Shown here in pieces: positions 32,168 to 43,020 of a stretch of DNA of 64,000 nucleotides. The position numbers and the translations under genes are program-made. A model generated the notes under the pieces. The model made no database searches. It worked only from the letters and a program-made list of their open reading frames with translations, and had not been told where the DNA came from. This stretch comes from Flectonema sp. DT1601 (taxonomy: Eukaryota; Euglenozoa; Diplonemea; Diplonemida; Diplonemidae), in NCBI GenBank assembly GCA_964019425.1, contig OZ025821.1, forward strand, positions 759,001 to 823,000, in the 5' to 3' direction. The number at the start of each line of letters is the position of its first letter. Position 1 is the first letter of the stretch.

Positions 32168-32826
32168 CCCTCTGAGGGTATAACCTTTGCCCTAAAGAAA
32201 CACTGAAGCTCTGGGACAGTATCAGGGGGACAGAAAAAACGAATAATGAGGAAAAAAAAAATCGAAAAAATGAAAAGAAAGATTTTGCTTGGTTCGCAGA
32301 CCTGACCGAACGATACGTTACGCCGCCGCAATATTTTTTTCTCTTGCAAAGCAGCAGTATTTGTCATTCAGATCACTTTTTCAAAGAAAAAAAAAGTTCG
32401 GGTAATCCCCCGCAGAGATAGACCCGACAACGTCTCCTTTTTTTGTAGCTAACTATCTCTCGTCCCTAACAACCGTATTTTCCAGTGAAGTTTTTTTTTT
32501 TTTATTAATAATTTCTGCTTGTTGCCTATTCCGCAGCAGCAAGGGAGGGGTGAAAAAGGGGGATGGGAGAAAAAGGAAAAAAAAAAAAAAAAAAAAAACA
32601 TGGTGAAAAAGTAGAGGAGAGGTTGGGATATAAAAGCGATACTTATACAAAACATAAGGAGCAATATTATTGCAAAAAAAACGGACACCCGTTGGAACAG
32701 ACCAAGAAGGATATGATTATCCTTTTTTCAACAACTACTGTCACTGTCGAATGTACTACCAGTTGTGAGTCATGTTTCTCAACTGGAAAGCACTGCTAGC
32801 ATTCCATTTGTTTGGTATCTCTGTGA
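28710..32826. other. Gene-poor, homopolymer-rich stretch
   Basis: 4.1 kb with at least twenty T or A runs of 12-35 bases (such as 28711-28740, 29328-29352, 29562-29591, 29708-29737, 30657-30683, 31311-31337, 32133-32167 and 32578-32598). Between them lie blocks of 80-200 bp of ordinary composition (29740-29900, 30960-31300 and 31620-31850). All open frames are poly-F, poly-K or poly-S translations of the runs. I looked for tRNA B-boxes and U1/U2/U4/U5 signatures in the ordinary blocks and saw none. It probably holds the leader of the RS-rich gene and the 3' flank of the GAS2 gene. Confidence 0.5.
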
Positions 32827-35056
32827 CTACCTCCTTTGAACAACTGATGAGTTAGATCTCCTCATTACATTACTTACTGGTGCTATTGGTCTTGAGTGTT
32901 GTTGTGATAGAGATGAGGCGTTTAATGAGACGCGAACCTTCGTACGTCTTCCAATTGGAGATGATTTCTTTGGCATGCCTGATGCTTTTGGAGCTGGTTT
33001 TGTTGGTTTTTTGTGACTTAATTTCCGTTCATAAGCCTGTGATGCGATTGAACCTCTTCTTGGAGTTGGACTCAGTCCACGAGAGCTGTTGTTGCTCAAC
33101 CGAATACTTCCACCAAGTCCTTGGACTGGACTTGTGGATCTTCTTATTGGCCCTGGACTCTGACCTCTTGTCCCCCTTCTTGATGACAGTTGATGTGGAC
33201 TCTTACCCGCCTTTATTGCTTTACGCTCCGCAAACATACTCTGTGATGCTAGTCTTTCTTTACAGGCTTTACTTACCGACATTCTGTATGAAGAACTCCT
33301 CTGTAGTCCAGAGTCAGAGTGAAGTAACTGTTTTTGGTTGTTAAATTATAATTATATAAAAGTATCACACAAGACTATTGATATGAATACAAACCTTTCT
33401 TGGAGTTCCCTGAGCACGAAGAACAGGAGTACTAACTCCATCAAAACGAGGAACTGGGTTAGGATCGATGCTGGTGAATCGAATTTCATCAACGTGAGTT
33501 CTGGAGCGTTCTGAAGCCTTGCCATCGTTACGACGTTGGCGAGCTCTGGCATCTGAAACTTGTTTTTTAAGACTGTGTGACCGACGTAGTCCATGTGAGG
33601 AATCTTTTCTATCGACAACAATGTTACCGCCCATGCTGGCTATCCGACTCATTCCTCGTTTTGGAGGTCCAGAATTTGCTTTTTGTTCCGAAGCAAAACG
33701 AGCAACTTCATCCCGTTGTTGCCGGACTACGACATCCCTGTCATTTGTTGCTTTACTTCCGAAGTGAGAGGCGTGGAATTGTTTCAAATGGTCCATCCAC
33801 GAAGCGAAAGGTTCCCATCCTCCACCAACTCTGACCATTAATTGACCTCTTAGGATTCTCATATAGAAAACCTTTCTTTGTGGTACGAGTAGATATTGTC
33901 CTTTTTTAATTCTAACTACTCTTCCAGACACATCAACGTTGTTATTGATGTTTGGGTTAGGGTTATTACCGACTGCAATACCTGGAGTCGCAACCTCCTT
34001 CTCTCGTTGGCGAACAGCCACAGCGACGGCTTCGTCGATTTCATCTCCCTTCACAGATTTGTATTTCTTCTGAGGTTTTTCCTTCTCCTTTCTCTCATTT
34101 TTAAGTTTTATAAACGAAGCGGCGTGTTCCTTTGGAGTAATCAGACTGCGAGTTGGTGTTTCACTACCTCTGCGAGTACCACCAGGACTGGCTACAGATA
34201 TTTCTGGTGAACCATTCCCAACTGGTGAAGCTGAAGGAGAGAGTTGTTCTCGTGAAGACTCACGAAGAGCTGTGACAGTATTGGTTCTGATCGATTGAAC
34301 AGAAGGAATTCCAAATAAGATATTCGACTCAGGTGATTGACACTCCCCAATAGGATCAGCATGTGGAGTGTTATACTCGGGTGGAATCTGTCTCGGAGGC
34401 GTTGCTCTAGATGCTGATGGAGTGATAGTTGGTGTGACGGCTGGTGTTATTTCAGGTGTTGGCGACGCTTCAATAACCGCAACTTGTGGAATGTTCTGCC
34501 TCGAACTATTCTCAATAGCATCCAACGCTGCTCTAATATTAACTGATGAAGCCTCTTCTGTTGAATGATCAGCCATTGCCTTTGCCATAATTCTATCTAA
34601 CTCCTCCGGTTCCGGTTCAGTCTCATTTTCTATCTCCAAATCAACTTTAACTGTACCTGGAGGTTCAGTTCCATACTTTTCATGTGCTAATTTAGATAAA
34701 TGATACAGCGACGTTACGACGTTTGTTGGGTTTCCTTTTCTTGTTCCTTCTTGATTCAATATGTCAGTGATTTCGAATATAAACGAAGTATCTAACTCAC
34801 ACTTATACTTAACAACATCTAAGAAAAGTGATAAGTTGTCTCTTTTTCCCCAATATCCGAAAGGCTTGGCTTTAAATTTGACTTTCAATGTGGGATCGAT
34901 ACCCTCTAGCATCTTACACAATACTGAACCACTATCCATCTCATCAATCCATGTCGTAGCACTTTGAAATTTGTGTCTCGCTAATCCTTCAACCCACTCT
35001 CTTATCTCTGCTTCAACGATTTGATTGTCAGCAGAAACATTTGTATGGGAGAGCAT
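32827..35056 (-). CDS. GAS2-like cytoskeletal linker (CH + GAS2-related domains)
   Basis: Two exons, 35056-33395 and 33327-32827, joined across a 67-bp GT-AG intron in phase 0, give about 720 residues. The start at MLSHTNVSADN is chosen because the upstream in-frame ATG only adds poly-Lys translated from an A-rich leader. A calponin-homology domain covers about residues 13-130 (EIREWVEGLARHKF; DSGSVLCKMLEGIDP; NLSLFLDVVKYKCELD; NVVTSLYHLSKLA) and would bind actin. A GAS2-related domain lies at about 380-430 (RVVRIKKGQYLLVPQRKVFYM; VRVGGGWEPFASWMDHL) and binds microtubules. The rest is Ser/Pro/Arg-rich. This is the standard layout of GAS2-family actin-microtubule crosslinkers. The basic C-terminal exon (RRSTSPVQGLGG; KKPTKPAPKASG) may add microtubule affinity. 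Confidence 0.92.
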
Positions 35057-35092
35057 CCTTTTTTTATTATTTTTTTTTTGGTTTTTTTTTCC

Positions 35093-35123
<31 letters not shown>

Positions 35124-35336
35124 TTTTTTTGTATTTGTATACCACCCAACTTTTGTGATATCTCTGTGGTAATGAAAAAAAAATATAAAATTTTAAAAAT
35201 AATAATAAATAAATCCAAATATATCAACACAACAAAAAAGAGACAGTAAAATAGAATAGTTGCCTGAATACGGAAGTACTGTTAGGCGGGTTAAATAATT
35301 TAAAAAAAAAAATTTTTTTAAGTGTAAGTATCTCAT
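35057..35336. other. Leader of GAS2 gene and 3' flank of IQ gene
   Basis: Contains a T run of 28 at about 35102-35130 (an A run in the GAS2 leader) and A/T-rich sequence. Nothing else is seen. Confidence 0.5.
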
Positions 35337-38300
35337 TCAAACGTGGACATCATAAGAAGAAAAGTTATCATAATTTACAAAAGTTTTTTGTTTCGATGTG
35401 CTAGCTTCGAGGTAGCAACGCCACAGTGTTTGAAGACGAACTGCAGCAGCTGTTCGATTTCGACATCTCTCAATGAGAAGAACAGAAACAGTTCGCCGAG
35501 TTTGAATACCTTTCCAAACAGACTGGATGATACAAGCAGCAGCCGTGTCGCGAACTAGTTTCAAACGACGAAGTAAACGTCTACAGAGAGACATCCGAAA
35601 GACCGATTGAATCAAAATGGAAGAGGGAATTCTATTTTCACTTTCAAACATTTCCTTTCGCAGAACTCTTCGAAGTTTATTTCTGACAGAAGAAGTCTTT
35701 CTCGATGACACTCCTCTCCAGATTGCTTGGATTGTTGTAGCTGCTTCGTTTTGAAAAACCTGTTGAAGTCTGAGCTCTCTTTGATTTGTTTTTTTACGAA
35801 CAGATGCACGAGAGAGAACCCTCAAGCAGTAATTGTGCCACATCACCTGAACCTTAACCGCGTTGAGATTTCTGCAAATCCGAATTCGTCTCAAAAAACG
35901 TCTGACATTTCTCTGAATCATAAACGCACTTAGTAATCTCAGCCGCAACAATCTCATATTCCTGTTGGCAAACATCTTCCTGGCCGCGCATTGAATGACA
36001 ACAGCGAAGTGGTTGCGTTCTTTGCGAAGGTGATCTTCGACTTTTTGACGTTCCATTTTAATTAGATTCATAACAATTCGTTTATAAATTGTTTTTCTAA
36101 ACGTAGTTTGAATGATCAGAGCTGCCCGATGGTCTTCGAGAGTAATAGCTTCCTCAAGATACTGATTACGATTTTGGATACTAATCGCTCGGAGGGCTTT
36201 ACATATTCTAACTCCGTGATAACACCGCCATCTTCTTTGAATTAGTTGAGCAGCGTTGTCATTCCTTCGAAGTGTTGACAGTAGTCGTTTTGAATCATGG
36301 CAACGCCACCAACACTGAATTCTTATGATAGCGTTTCGTTCAAATGATACTTTCCATGCTTTTTGTCTACCTTGGTAACCTCTCCAATGACGTTGGACAC
36401 TACCAGCAGCTCTAGCTCGTAGTGTTCGATAAGTTATATTCCTTCTTGTTGAATAGTTCAGATACGATCGTTGGATAATCATAGTAGCTTTGAGAATCAT
36501 TTTTCTCCAGGCGACTTCCTTCGTCGCGAGATACCGTTTAGCCCTTCTTTGGATTCGTAGGGCAGCAATGTATCTTTTGTGAAGACGTTTTACTGATCCA
36601 ACAGCGAGTACTTTCCTCCAAAGAGTTTGAATTTTAACACAAGCTGAAAGACGTGCTTTCAGATACCTTCTTTCCTTTCGGGAGTAGTAACATCTCCAAC
36701 ACATTTGAGCGCATCTCGCGGCGAGGAATCTCGCGTATTCTATAACGAAAGTCTTTCTCGTCAAAACGCCTTTTATCCATTTCTGTAAAACAATGCTGGC
36801 TTCACGTTCCTTTCGTAGTCGGATTAGCATTCTGGCAGCGAGACTTCTTCGGTAAAAATTTTGAATTTTCGATGCAGCTGCTCGTTCTGAGACTTTTACC
36901 AAAAGCATTCGACAGGCTCTCCACACCAAGTGAATAGAATACATTACCCTTATCCAATATTTTGTTTTTGGTGATAGTTCATTTCCGACAGGTAATCGCC
37001 GACGTTTTTGTTTTGTAGAAGTCGAATGCAACAGTTTTTGAAGTTTATCTGAATAATCACTATCCTCACCAAAGATGGCTGTTGACTCAGCTGCTGTCGC
37101 GACGAACGGTTTCTTTTTACGAAAAGCTGTGGAAGAATCTGCCACTCTGTTTTTTTCCTTTTCCGGAGCAGTTTGGGATCCCAAAGCCAAGCAATTACGA
37201 CAATACTCACTCGACTGAATATCTGTAGAGTAGCAAGGGGCAGCCATACGAATCGCAAATAATTTATTTTTAAAAATTCGAGCAGGAACTTTTGGAAGGT
37301 GATTCGGAGGCGTTGCATGCAACAATGGATTATTTTGAATACCAATGTCAATATATGGAAGAAGGGGACTGTGGTTTAGAAATTGCAAATCTGAACTAAT
37401 TTTTTGAACGTAATTCTCTTCTTTCCAATAAAACGGAGCATTCGTACCAACATCACCCTGCCATATTTGAACCGCGTTCATCACTAGCTTAGTAGCTTCT
37501 CTTATAATAGACAGATGCTTATTAATGGTTCGTTTTACTACCGATGGACGATAAAAGCGTTTATAAAACGAAAAGGTGTTCGAAAATTCTTTCAAACAAT
37601 TCACGCTTTCTTCCCTAATTTCAATACTACGAAGGACATCTAGAGTGTTGTTTCTAATTTTCAACAGCCTATTAACTTCTGTATTCATAGTAGTAACATC
37701 TGGCTCAGTTGAACTACCGAATCCCAATCTTTTTTTGGGAGGTTGTAATCCCAAATCTTTATAAATATCAATCAAATGATCTCTTCTACGTTCTACTGTA
37801 CCAACATGTTCATTATTCGCTATCTTTGATGTGATTGTGTTGTCTGTTTTACTTTCAGAACTACTTTCAGCCAAAGCATCAAACAACTCTACATCGACAC
37901 CATTAACCAAAGCATTAAACTCAGCAAAGGCCGTCAGTGACATCGATCTCTTGGGAGTCACGACTGGAACAGGAGGTTGTTCTTCAGTTGAAACTGATGA
38001 TATAATTGAGTTTGTTTTTTTAATTTTTTTAATCATAGATTTTCCTCTCGGTAGATATGTAAGTCTACCTCCGTTTAAATGAATGATGTTGGGATCAGCT
38101 AGTGAAGCTCTAAAACTCTTCTTGACTTTTAAAAAAGATTTTCGACTGTCAGCCAAACCAATCTTTCCATCGTCAGATTCAAAATCTTTCCTATCACTGA
38201 AACGAGTTTTCATATCCGATCCAGCTGTTTTCTTTCTCAATGAACTTCTTGAAATTTCGTTATTTTGTGAAAATGATTTCGCTTTTGGATTGTTGTTTTT

Positions 38301-41300
38301 ATTTAAAGGAGAGTAGACTCCAGATAGCCGAGCTCTTACACCTTGTATTCGAGGACTTTTGTTTGCTGTGACTGACGTGTTACCGTTGAATGTTTCTATT
38401 GGATGGCCGTCTCCGACACTTACTCGAACAGAGCGAGAATTATTATGTTTGGGATCGTCTGTTTTAACACTTCCTCTCTGAATATCATTCAATTTAACGT
38501 CCTCACCAACTGCAGTAGAGATGTTGTTAATCGACTTGATGATGACTTCATTGATGGCTGTCTTAGTGCTTTCCTTCGGATGGGTCAGATCAGATGATTT
38601 CTCCTCCACAACATTCTCATCCAACACTCCAGTCTGTGCGTTCAGAATAGGATCCTCAATTCTGACTTGAGAATCTAACTTCTTAGCAGGTCTTGTTTTG
38701 GTTATTTGAAATTCAACTTCAAGACTGCCCTCCGATAGCTGCTGCGATGGCTGCTCAGCTTCTGGACTGATCACTGCCTCAGTCGGTAGTTCGTGTGGCT
38801 GTGTCGGCTCAGTAGTTGCAATCTCAGAGGTGGCTTCTTTTAGACTGCCGTGTGTCTCAGTTGGTAGTTGTTGTGACAGCGTTGATTCAGAGGGTACGAT
38901 TTCAGGACTACCCTCCGTCTCAGGCGATGCCAGTTCAGAAGTAACAACTTCAGGGCTGACCTCTTCTGGACTGATCACTGCCTCAGTTGGTAGTTCGTGT
39001 GGCTGTGTCGGCTCCGTAGTTGCAATCTCAGAGGTGACCTTTTCCAGACTGCCCTGCGTCTCAGTTGGTTGTTGCGATGGTGTCAATTCAGAGAGTACGA
39101 CTTCAGGATCACACCCTGTCTCGGCTGGTGGTTGTTGTGATGGTTCCCGTTCAGAAGAAACAACTTCAGGGCTGACCTCTACTGGACTGATCACTGCCTC
39201 AGTTGGAAGTTCGTGTGGCTGTGTCGGCTCAGTAGTTGCAATCTCAGAGGTGACCTTTTCCAGACTGCCCTGTGTCTCAGTTGGTAGTTGTTGTGACAGC
39301 GTTGATTCAGAGGGTACGATTTCAGGACTACCCTCCGTCTCAGGCGATGCCAGTTCAGAAGTAACAACCCCAGGGCTGACCTCTTCTGGACTGATCACTG
39401 CCTCAGTTGGTAGTTCGTGTGGCTGTGTCGGCTCAGTAGTTGCAATCTCAGAGGTGACCTTTTCCAGACTGCCCTGTGTCTCAGTTGGTAGTTGTTGTGA
39501 CAGCGTTGATTCAGAGGGTACGATTTCAGGACTACCCTCCGTCTCAGGCGATGCCAGTTCAGAAGTAACAACCCCAGGGCTGACCTCTTCTGGACTGATC
39601 ACTGCCTCAGTTGGTAGTTCGTGTGGCTGTGTCGGCTCCGTAGTTGCAATCTCAGAGGTGACCTCTTTTAGAGCCTGCGTCTCAGTTGGTTGTTGTTGTG
39701 ACAGCGTTGATTCAGAGAGTACGACTCCAGGATCGCTCCCCGTCTCGGTTGGTGTTTGTGATGGTTCCCGTTCAGAAGTAACATCTTCAGAGCTGACCTG
39801 TGGTAGTTGCTGTGACAGCGTTGATTCAGAGAGTACGACTTCAGGATCGCACCCCGTCTCGGCTGGTGGTTGTTGTGATGGTTCCCGTTCAGAAGAAACA
39901 ACTTCAGGGCTGACCTCTTCTGGACTGATCACTGCCTCAGTTGGAAGTTCGTGTGGCTGTGTCGGCTCAGTAGTTGCAATCTCAGAGGTGACCTTTTCCA
40001 GACTGCCCTGCGTCTCAGTTGGTAGTTGTTGTGACAGCGTTGATTCAGAGGGTACGACTTCAGGATCACTCCCTGTCTCGGCTGGTGGTTGTTGTGATGG
40101 TTCCCGTTCAGAAGAAACAACTTCAGGGCTGACCTCTTTTGGACTGATCACTGCCTCAGTTGGAAGTTCGTGTGGCTGCGTCGGCTCAGTAGTTGCAATC
40201 TCAGAGGTAACCTCTTTTAGACTGCCCTGTGTCTCAGTTGGTTGTTGCGATGGTGTCGATTCAGAAATTACAACATCAGAACTGACCTCTGTCTCTGTTG
40301 CTTCAGTAAGTGTTTGTTGTAACAAAGCTGCTTCAGAAGTTGCAACCTGAGGAGCGACCTCTTCTAGACCGCCCCGTGTTTCGGGTGATTGTTGTGACGG
40401 CTCAACTTCAAGACTGACCTGCGTCTCTGTTGGTGCTTGTGATAGCGCTGGTGTTTGTGTTGGTTCAGAAGTTGGTTTCTTAATTGATTCCCGAGGAACG
40501 GTAGGCACTCCCTCCCAAGTACTGCTTACCGATGAAATATCATCCGCGAAGTTACTCGCGGTTTGGATTAGCTGAAATGTTTTTGACTCCATGGCTGCTG
40601 CTGTCTCTAACTCTTCAGATAGTTGTGTGACGTCTGTTGTAATACCAGACACGATTGGGTACTCACATTGTGAACATTCATCCCCTTGTGATGTTGAAGG
40701 ATTCACGGTATTCTCTGACTTGCTACTCTTCTCCAGTTCTCCGATATTTTGATTGTTTAGATATCGAGGTTGTAATTCGTCAGGTTGAGTATCCTCCGCA
40801 GTATGATTGCTGTGGGACAGAACTTCCAATGCAATCGATTCTTCTTTAGAAGTGGTGACGACATCATTGCTGACATTATTTGATGGCATCACTACCAATG
40901 TCTGTTCTGAAGGCTTCTCATTAGTTGTTATCGATTGAAAGCTGACTGTTTGACCTACCGAAGTGCCGTCCGCTAACTGTTCTTTGATTTGATAGTTCTT
41001 CTCGGATTGCATGATCAAAATATCATCAGCAGGTGTGACTTGTAGTGTGTCAGGTGACTGATCGTCAAGACTCTTCTTATCTTCCGAATGAGTAGAATTT
41101 GATATGTTTGAAGACAGTTGTTGAAGAATAGTACTATTGATTATCGGATAATTTTCGCACTCAGTTCGGCCGTCATCTTGTGAGACATTATCGTCATTCG
41201 GTTCTGTTTGGTCAACCCTCGTCGTGGAATTAATTTCCTGTGGCAGTTGGATATCATTTTTATTTTCCTCATGAAGGTTCTCCTGTGATAATCGTTCTCC

Positions 41301-42818
41301 GTTTGTGGAGGAAATCTCATTCTCCTCAGTCGTATCGCGTTGCTGGTGAGCATCAGATTGGTCCCTCAGTTCTGAGTTGGTTGAATGTTGCAACAGGTAG
41401 TCACTTTGATTTTGAGATTTCTGTGATGAGCACTCATCACCTACAGGAGAATCACCTGCTGTCGGTGATTCAGCAGTTGGATGAAGTAGTTGAGATGCAG
41501 ACTCGTCAGCCGATTGAACTGTTTCGTCCTTTCCAATATTTAGTACAATGGGTGTGTTAGTGTAGACCTCATTGGGCTCAGATTTTCGTTTGGTGTCTGA
41601 TTTTTGAGATTTCTTCTTTCGCTTTCTAATTTTTTGTGAACTCTGCTGTATGTCGTCGGGTGAATTCTTTCCATTAACGACATCTTCGTTTGTGCCGTCC
41701 TTTGATTTTCTGGAGGATCTGTTTTTTTTTTTCCTCGACGTATTTGAAGTTTTCTCACTCTCAGACTGCAACTTCGTCGACACGGTGCCAACGTCGTCGG
41801 ATTCTGAATTTTGTTCAGGTTGTCGGAATTTATTTGCTGAGTATTTATCATCAGAAGATTCCATTTCACCTGAATGAATGGCTGGCTCAGTCTGCTGTTC
41901 AATTAGCGGTGTTGCAGTTCCTTCTTGTTTGTTATTCTCATATGCATTCATTTCATTATTATTTGGTATTGCAGTGTTAGAACACCTCTCGGGATTTAGT
42001 TTATTAGAAGTTGTATTCTGGTCCAGTGAATCAACATCGTAAGAAGTGGATTCGGGTGTCAGTTGCTCTATTGAGATATTCTGTTGGTCTGTTGATAGAA
42101 CAACCTGAACATCACTTGAATAGTTTTGTGACTCCCTTTTCAAGAGGTCTTCTGCTGATGTTGGAACACGAGTTGTATTTTCAGAGTTCGTTTCTCCAAC
42201 AAGGTCCGACAGCGTAGCATCTGCTGACTTTTCGTCATTCATCTTTGCCTTGCGTTCTCTCTTTGGTACTTCAGAGTCAGTGAGGACAATACTCGCAGTC
42301 TCCGAATCGACTAACCTCAGTTTTTTTGGCTTTTTTTTCTTTTTCTTGGAAGAAGGGATGTTTTCGGTATCACCCTCGAGATGCAAGGATGCTGTTTGTC
42401 CGGTCTGTTTTGATGCTGCACTCTCTGACTCAATTAATTTCAGACCGCTAACTTGTTTTTTGTTCTTCTTATAAGAGATGTCTGGTTCTGAGTCATCCGC
42501 ATAATTAGTCTCGTTCTGAAGAGAGTCTGTGACTTCTGATTTTTTAGAGTTATTTTTCCTTCGTTTTTTTGTTTTCTCAGACGAAGGTGAAACTGCTGGG
42601 CTGTTCTTTTTGATACTAGCGTCTTCGGTGGGATTCTTACCATCAGTTGACATACAGGAATCACTGTATGATGGATCAGAGAGTTTCTTACTGTTGACGT
42701 CATCGTTGTGGAGGTGGTCTGAATCAGAGCTGTAAGCACTAGTAGGATCTTGTTGACAACCATTATCAGTAAATTGATCACTATACGTTGCGTCAGTATC
42801 CGGTTCTAAAGATGACAT
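35337..42818 (-). CDS. Giant IQ-repeat protein with an internal tandem repeat
   Basis: One open frame of 2493 codons with no intron. Residues 1-800 are acidic/Lys-Ser-rich, with several nuclear-localisation-like basic clusters (KKKKKKPKKLRL; RKRKKKSQKSD). Residues about 820-1360 are a tandem repeat of about 66-74 residues (unit contains SEIATTEPTQPHELPTEAVI and SPEVVSSEREPSQQPPAETG). The central part (1500-1950) holds a conserved-looking stretch with LSIIREATKLVMNAVQIWQG. From about residue 1980 to 2470 there are some 15 or more IQ motifs of the form IQxxxRxxxxR (KIQNFYRRSLAAR, SVQRHWRGYQGRQ, LIQRRWRCYHGVR, TIQAIWRGVSSRK), which bind calmodulin or EF-hand light chains. IQ arrays of this size occur in ASPM/Asp and related spindle or centrosome proteins, but no CH domain precedes them, so orthology is not claimed. 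No motor domain is present. Confidence 0.85.
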   Translation of the reverse strand: MSSLEPDTDATYSDQFTDNGCQQDPTSAYSSDSDHLHNDDVNSKKLSDPSYSDSCMSTDGKNPTEDASIKKNSPAVSPSSEKTKKRRKNNSKKSEVTDSLQNETNYADDSEPDISYKKNKKQVSGLKLIESESAASKQTGQTASLHLEGDTENIPSSKKKKKKPKKLRLVDSETASIVLTDSEVPKRERKAKMNDEKSADATLSDLVGETNSENTTRVPTSAEDLLKRESQNYSSDVQVVLSTDQQNISIEQLTPESTSYDVDSLDQNTTSNKLNPERCSNTAIPNNNEMNAYENNKQEGTATPLIEQQTEPAIHSGEMESSDDKYSANKFRQPEQNSESDDVGTVSTKLQSESEKTSNTSRKKKNRSSRKSKDGTNEDVVNGKNSPDDIQQSSQKIRKRKKKSQKSDTKRKSEPNEVYTNTPIVLNIGKDETVQSADESASQLLHPTAESPTAGDSPVGDECSSQKSQNQSDYLLQHSTNSELRDQSDAHQQRDTTEENEISSTNGERLSQENLHEENKNDIQLPQEINSTTRVDQTEPNDDNVSQDDGRTECENYPIINSTILQQLSSNISNSTHSEDKKSLDDQSPDTLQVTPADDILIMQSEKNYQIKEQLADGTSVGQTVSFQSITTNEKPSEQTLVVMPSNNVSNDVVTTSKEESIALEVLSHSNHTAEDTQPDELQPRYLNNQNIGELEKSSKSENTVNPSTSQGDECSQCEYPIVSGITTDVTQLSEELETAAAMESKTFQLIQTASNFADDISSVSSTWEGVPTVPRESIKKPTSEPTQTPALSQAPTETQVSLEVEPSQQSPETRGGLEEVAPQVATSEAALLQQTLTEATETEVSSDVVISESTPSQQPTETQGSLKEVTSEIATTEPTQPHELPTEAVISPKEVSPEVVSSEREPSQQPPAETGSDPEVVPSESTLSQQLPTETQGSLEKVTSEIATTEPTQPHELPTEAVISPEEVSPEVVSSEREPSQQPPAETGCDPEVVLSESTLSQQLPQVSSEDVTSEREPSQTPTETGSDPGVVLSESTLSQQQPTETQALKEVTSEIATTEPTQPHELPTEAVISPEEVSPGVVTSELASPETEGSPEIVPSESTLSQQLPTETQGSLEKVTSEIATTEPTQPHELPTEAVISPEEVSPGVVTSELASPETEGSPEIVPSESTLSQQLPTETQGSLEKVTSEIATTEPTQPHELPTEAVISPVEVSPEVVSSEREPSQQPPAETGCDPEVVLSELTPSQQPTETQGSLEKVTSEIATTEPTQPHELPTEAVISPEEVSPEVVTSELASPETEGSPEIVPSESTLSQQLPTETHGSLKEATSEIATTEPTQPHELPTEAVISPEAEQPSQQLSEGSLEVEFQITKTRPAKKLDSQVRIEDPILNAQTGVLDENVVEEKSSDLTHPKESTKTAINEVIIKSINNISTAVGEDVKLNDIQRGSVKTDDPKHNNSRSVRVSVGDGHPIETFNGNTSVTANKSPRIQGVRARLSGVYSPLNKNNNPKAKSFSQNNEISRSSLRKKTAGSDMKTRFSDRKDFESDDGKIGLADSRKSFLKVKKSFRASLADPNIIHLNGGRLTYLPRGKSMIKKIKKTNSIISSVSTEEQPPVPVVTPKRSMSLTAFAEFNALVNGVDVELFDALAESSSESKTDNTITSKIANNEHVGTVERRRDHLIDIYKDLGLQPPKKRLGFGSSTEPDVTTMNTEVNRLLKIRNNTLDVLRSIEIREESVNCLKEFSNTFSFYKRFYRPSVVKRTINKHLSIIREATKLVMNAVQIWQGDVGTNAPFYWKEENYVQKISSDLQFLNHSPLLPYIDIGIQNNPLLHATPPNHLPKVPARIFKNKLFAIRMAAPCYSTDIQSSEYCRNCLALGSQTAPEKEKNRVADSSTAFRKKKPFVATAAESTAIFGEDSDYSDKLQKLLHSTSTKQKRRRLPVGNELSPKTKYWIRVMYSIHLVWRACRMLLVKVSERAAASKIQNFYRRSLAARMLIRLRKEREASIVLQKWIKGVLTRKTFVIEYARFLAARCAQMCWRCYYSRKERRYLKARLSACVKIQTLWRKVLAVGSVKRLHKRYIAALRIQRRAKRYLATKEVAWRKMILKATMIIQRSYLNYSTRRNITYRTLRARAAGSVQRHWRGYQGRQKAWKVSFERNAIIRIQCWWRCHDSKRLLSTLRRNDNAAQLIQRRWRCYHGVRICKALRAISIQNRNQYLEEAITLEDHRAALIIQTTFRKTIYKRIVMNLIKMERQKVEDHLRKERNHFAVVIQCAARKMFANRNMRLLRLRLLSAFMIQRNVRRFLRRIRICRNLNAVKVQVMWHNYCLRVLSRASVRKKTNQRELRLQQVFQNEAATTIQAIWRGVSSRKTSSVRNKLRRVLRKEMFESENRIPSSILIQSVFRMSLCRRLLRRLKLVRDTAAACIIQSVWKGIQTRRTVSVLLIERCRNRTAAAVRLQTLWRCYLEASTSKQKTFVNYDNFSSYDVHV
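38740..40360 (-). repeat. Coding minisatellite inside the IQ-protein gene (unit about 200-220 bp)
   Basis: A segment containing GTTGCAATCTCAGAGGTGAC (plus strand) recurs near 38815, 39014, 39235, 39439, 39643, 39973 and 40192. Spacings of 199-221 bp and one of 330 bp are all multiples of three within reading error. Two consecutive units (about 39240-39640) are almost identical, showing recent expansion. The repeats encode a Pro/Glu/Thr/Ser-rich, disordered linker. Confidence 0.85.
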
Positions 42819-43020
42819 AATTTTGTTTCATTAGTTTGACTTTTAAAACGCTGTATGAATAGAAAAATATTTAGAAAAGTTTATATAGTTTTGAAAACTG
42901 AAAATCATGCAATCCGTACCATGACTTAGTTCACTCACATGATTATTAACAACATCTATCTTTACAGCTACATGTTTTGGTGCATAGTTCTAGCAAGAAT
43001 ATTGTCATTGAAGCGATCGG
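42819..43020. other. Upstream region of the IQ gene
   Basis: A/T-rich 200 bp between the IQ-gene start codon and the hAT-like element. No clear promoter motif is seen. Confidence 0.4.

Noticed and set aside
35131-35230. Upstream in-frame start for the GAS2-like gene, and similarly for the genes at 28709 and 3292
   Set aside because: The added residues translate A-rich leaders (poly-Lys) or have no match in the paralogue. The downstream ATGs begin conserved sequence.
38830-40350. 506-codon plus-strand open frame rich in Cys, Ser, Val and Gly repeats
   Set aside because: It is exactly antisense to the coding minisatellite of the IQ protein. A repeat unit whose length is a multiple of three keeps a chance antisense frame open. 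The minus frame continues for 7.4 kb into IQ motifs, so that one is real.
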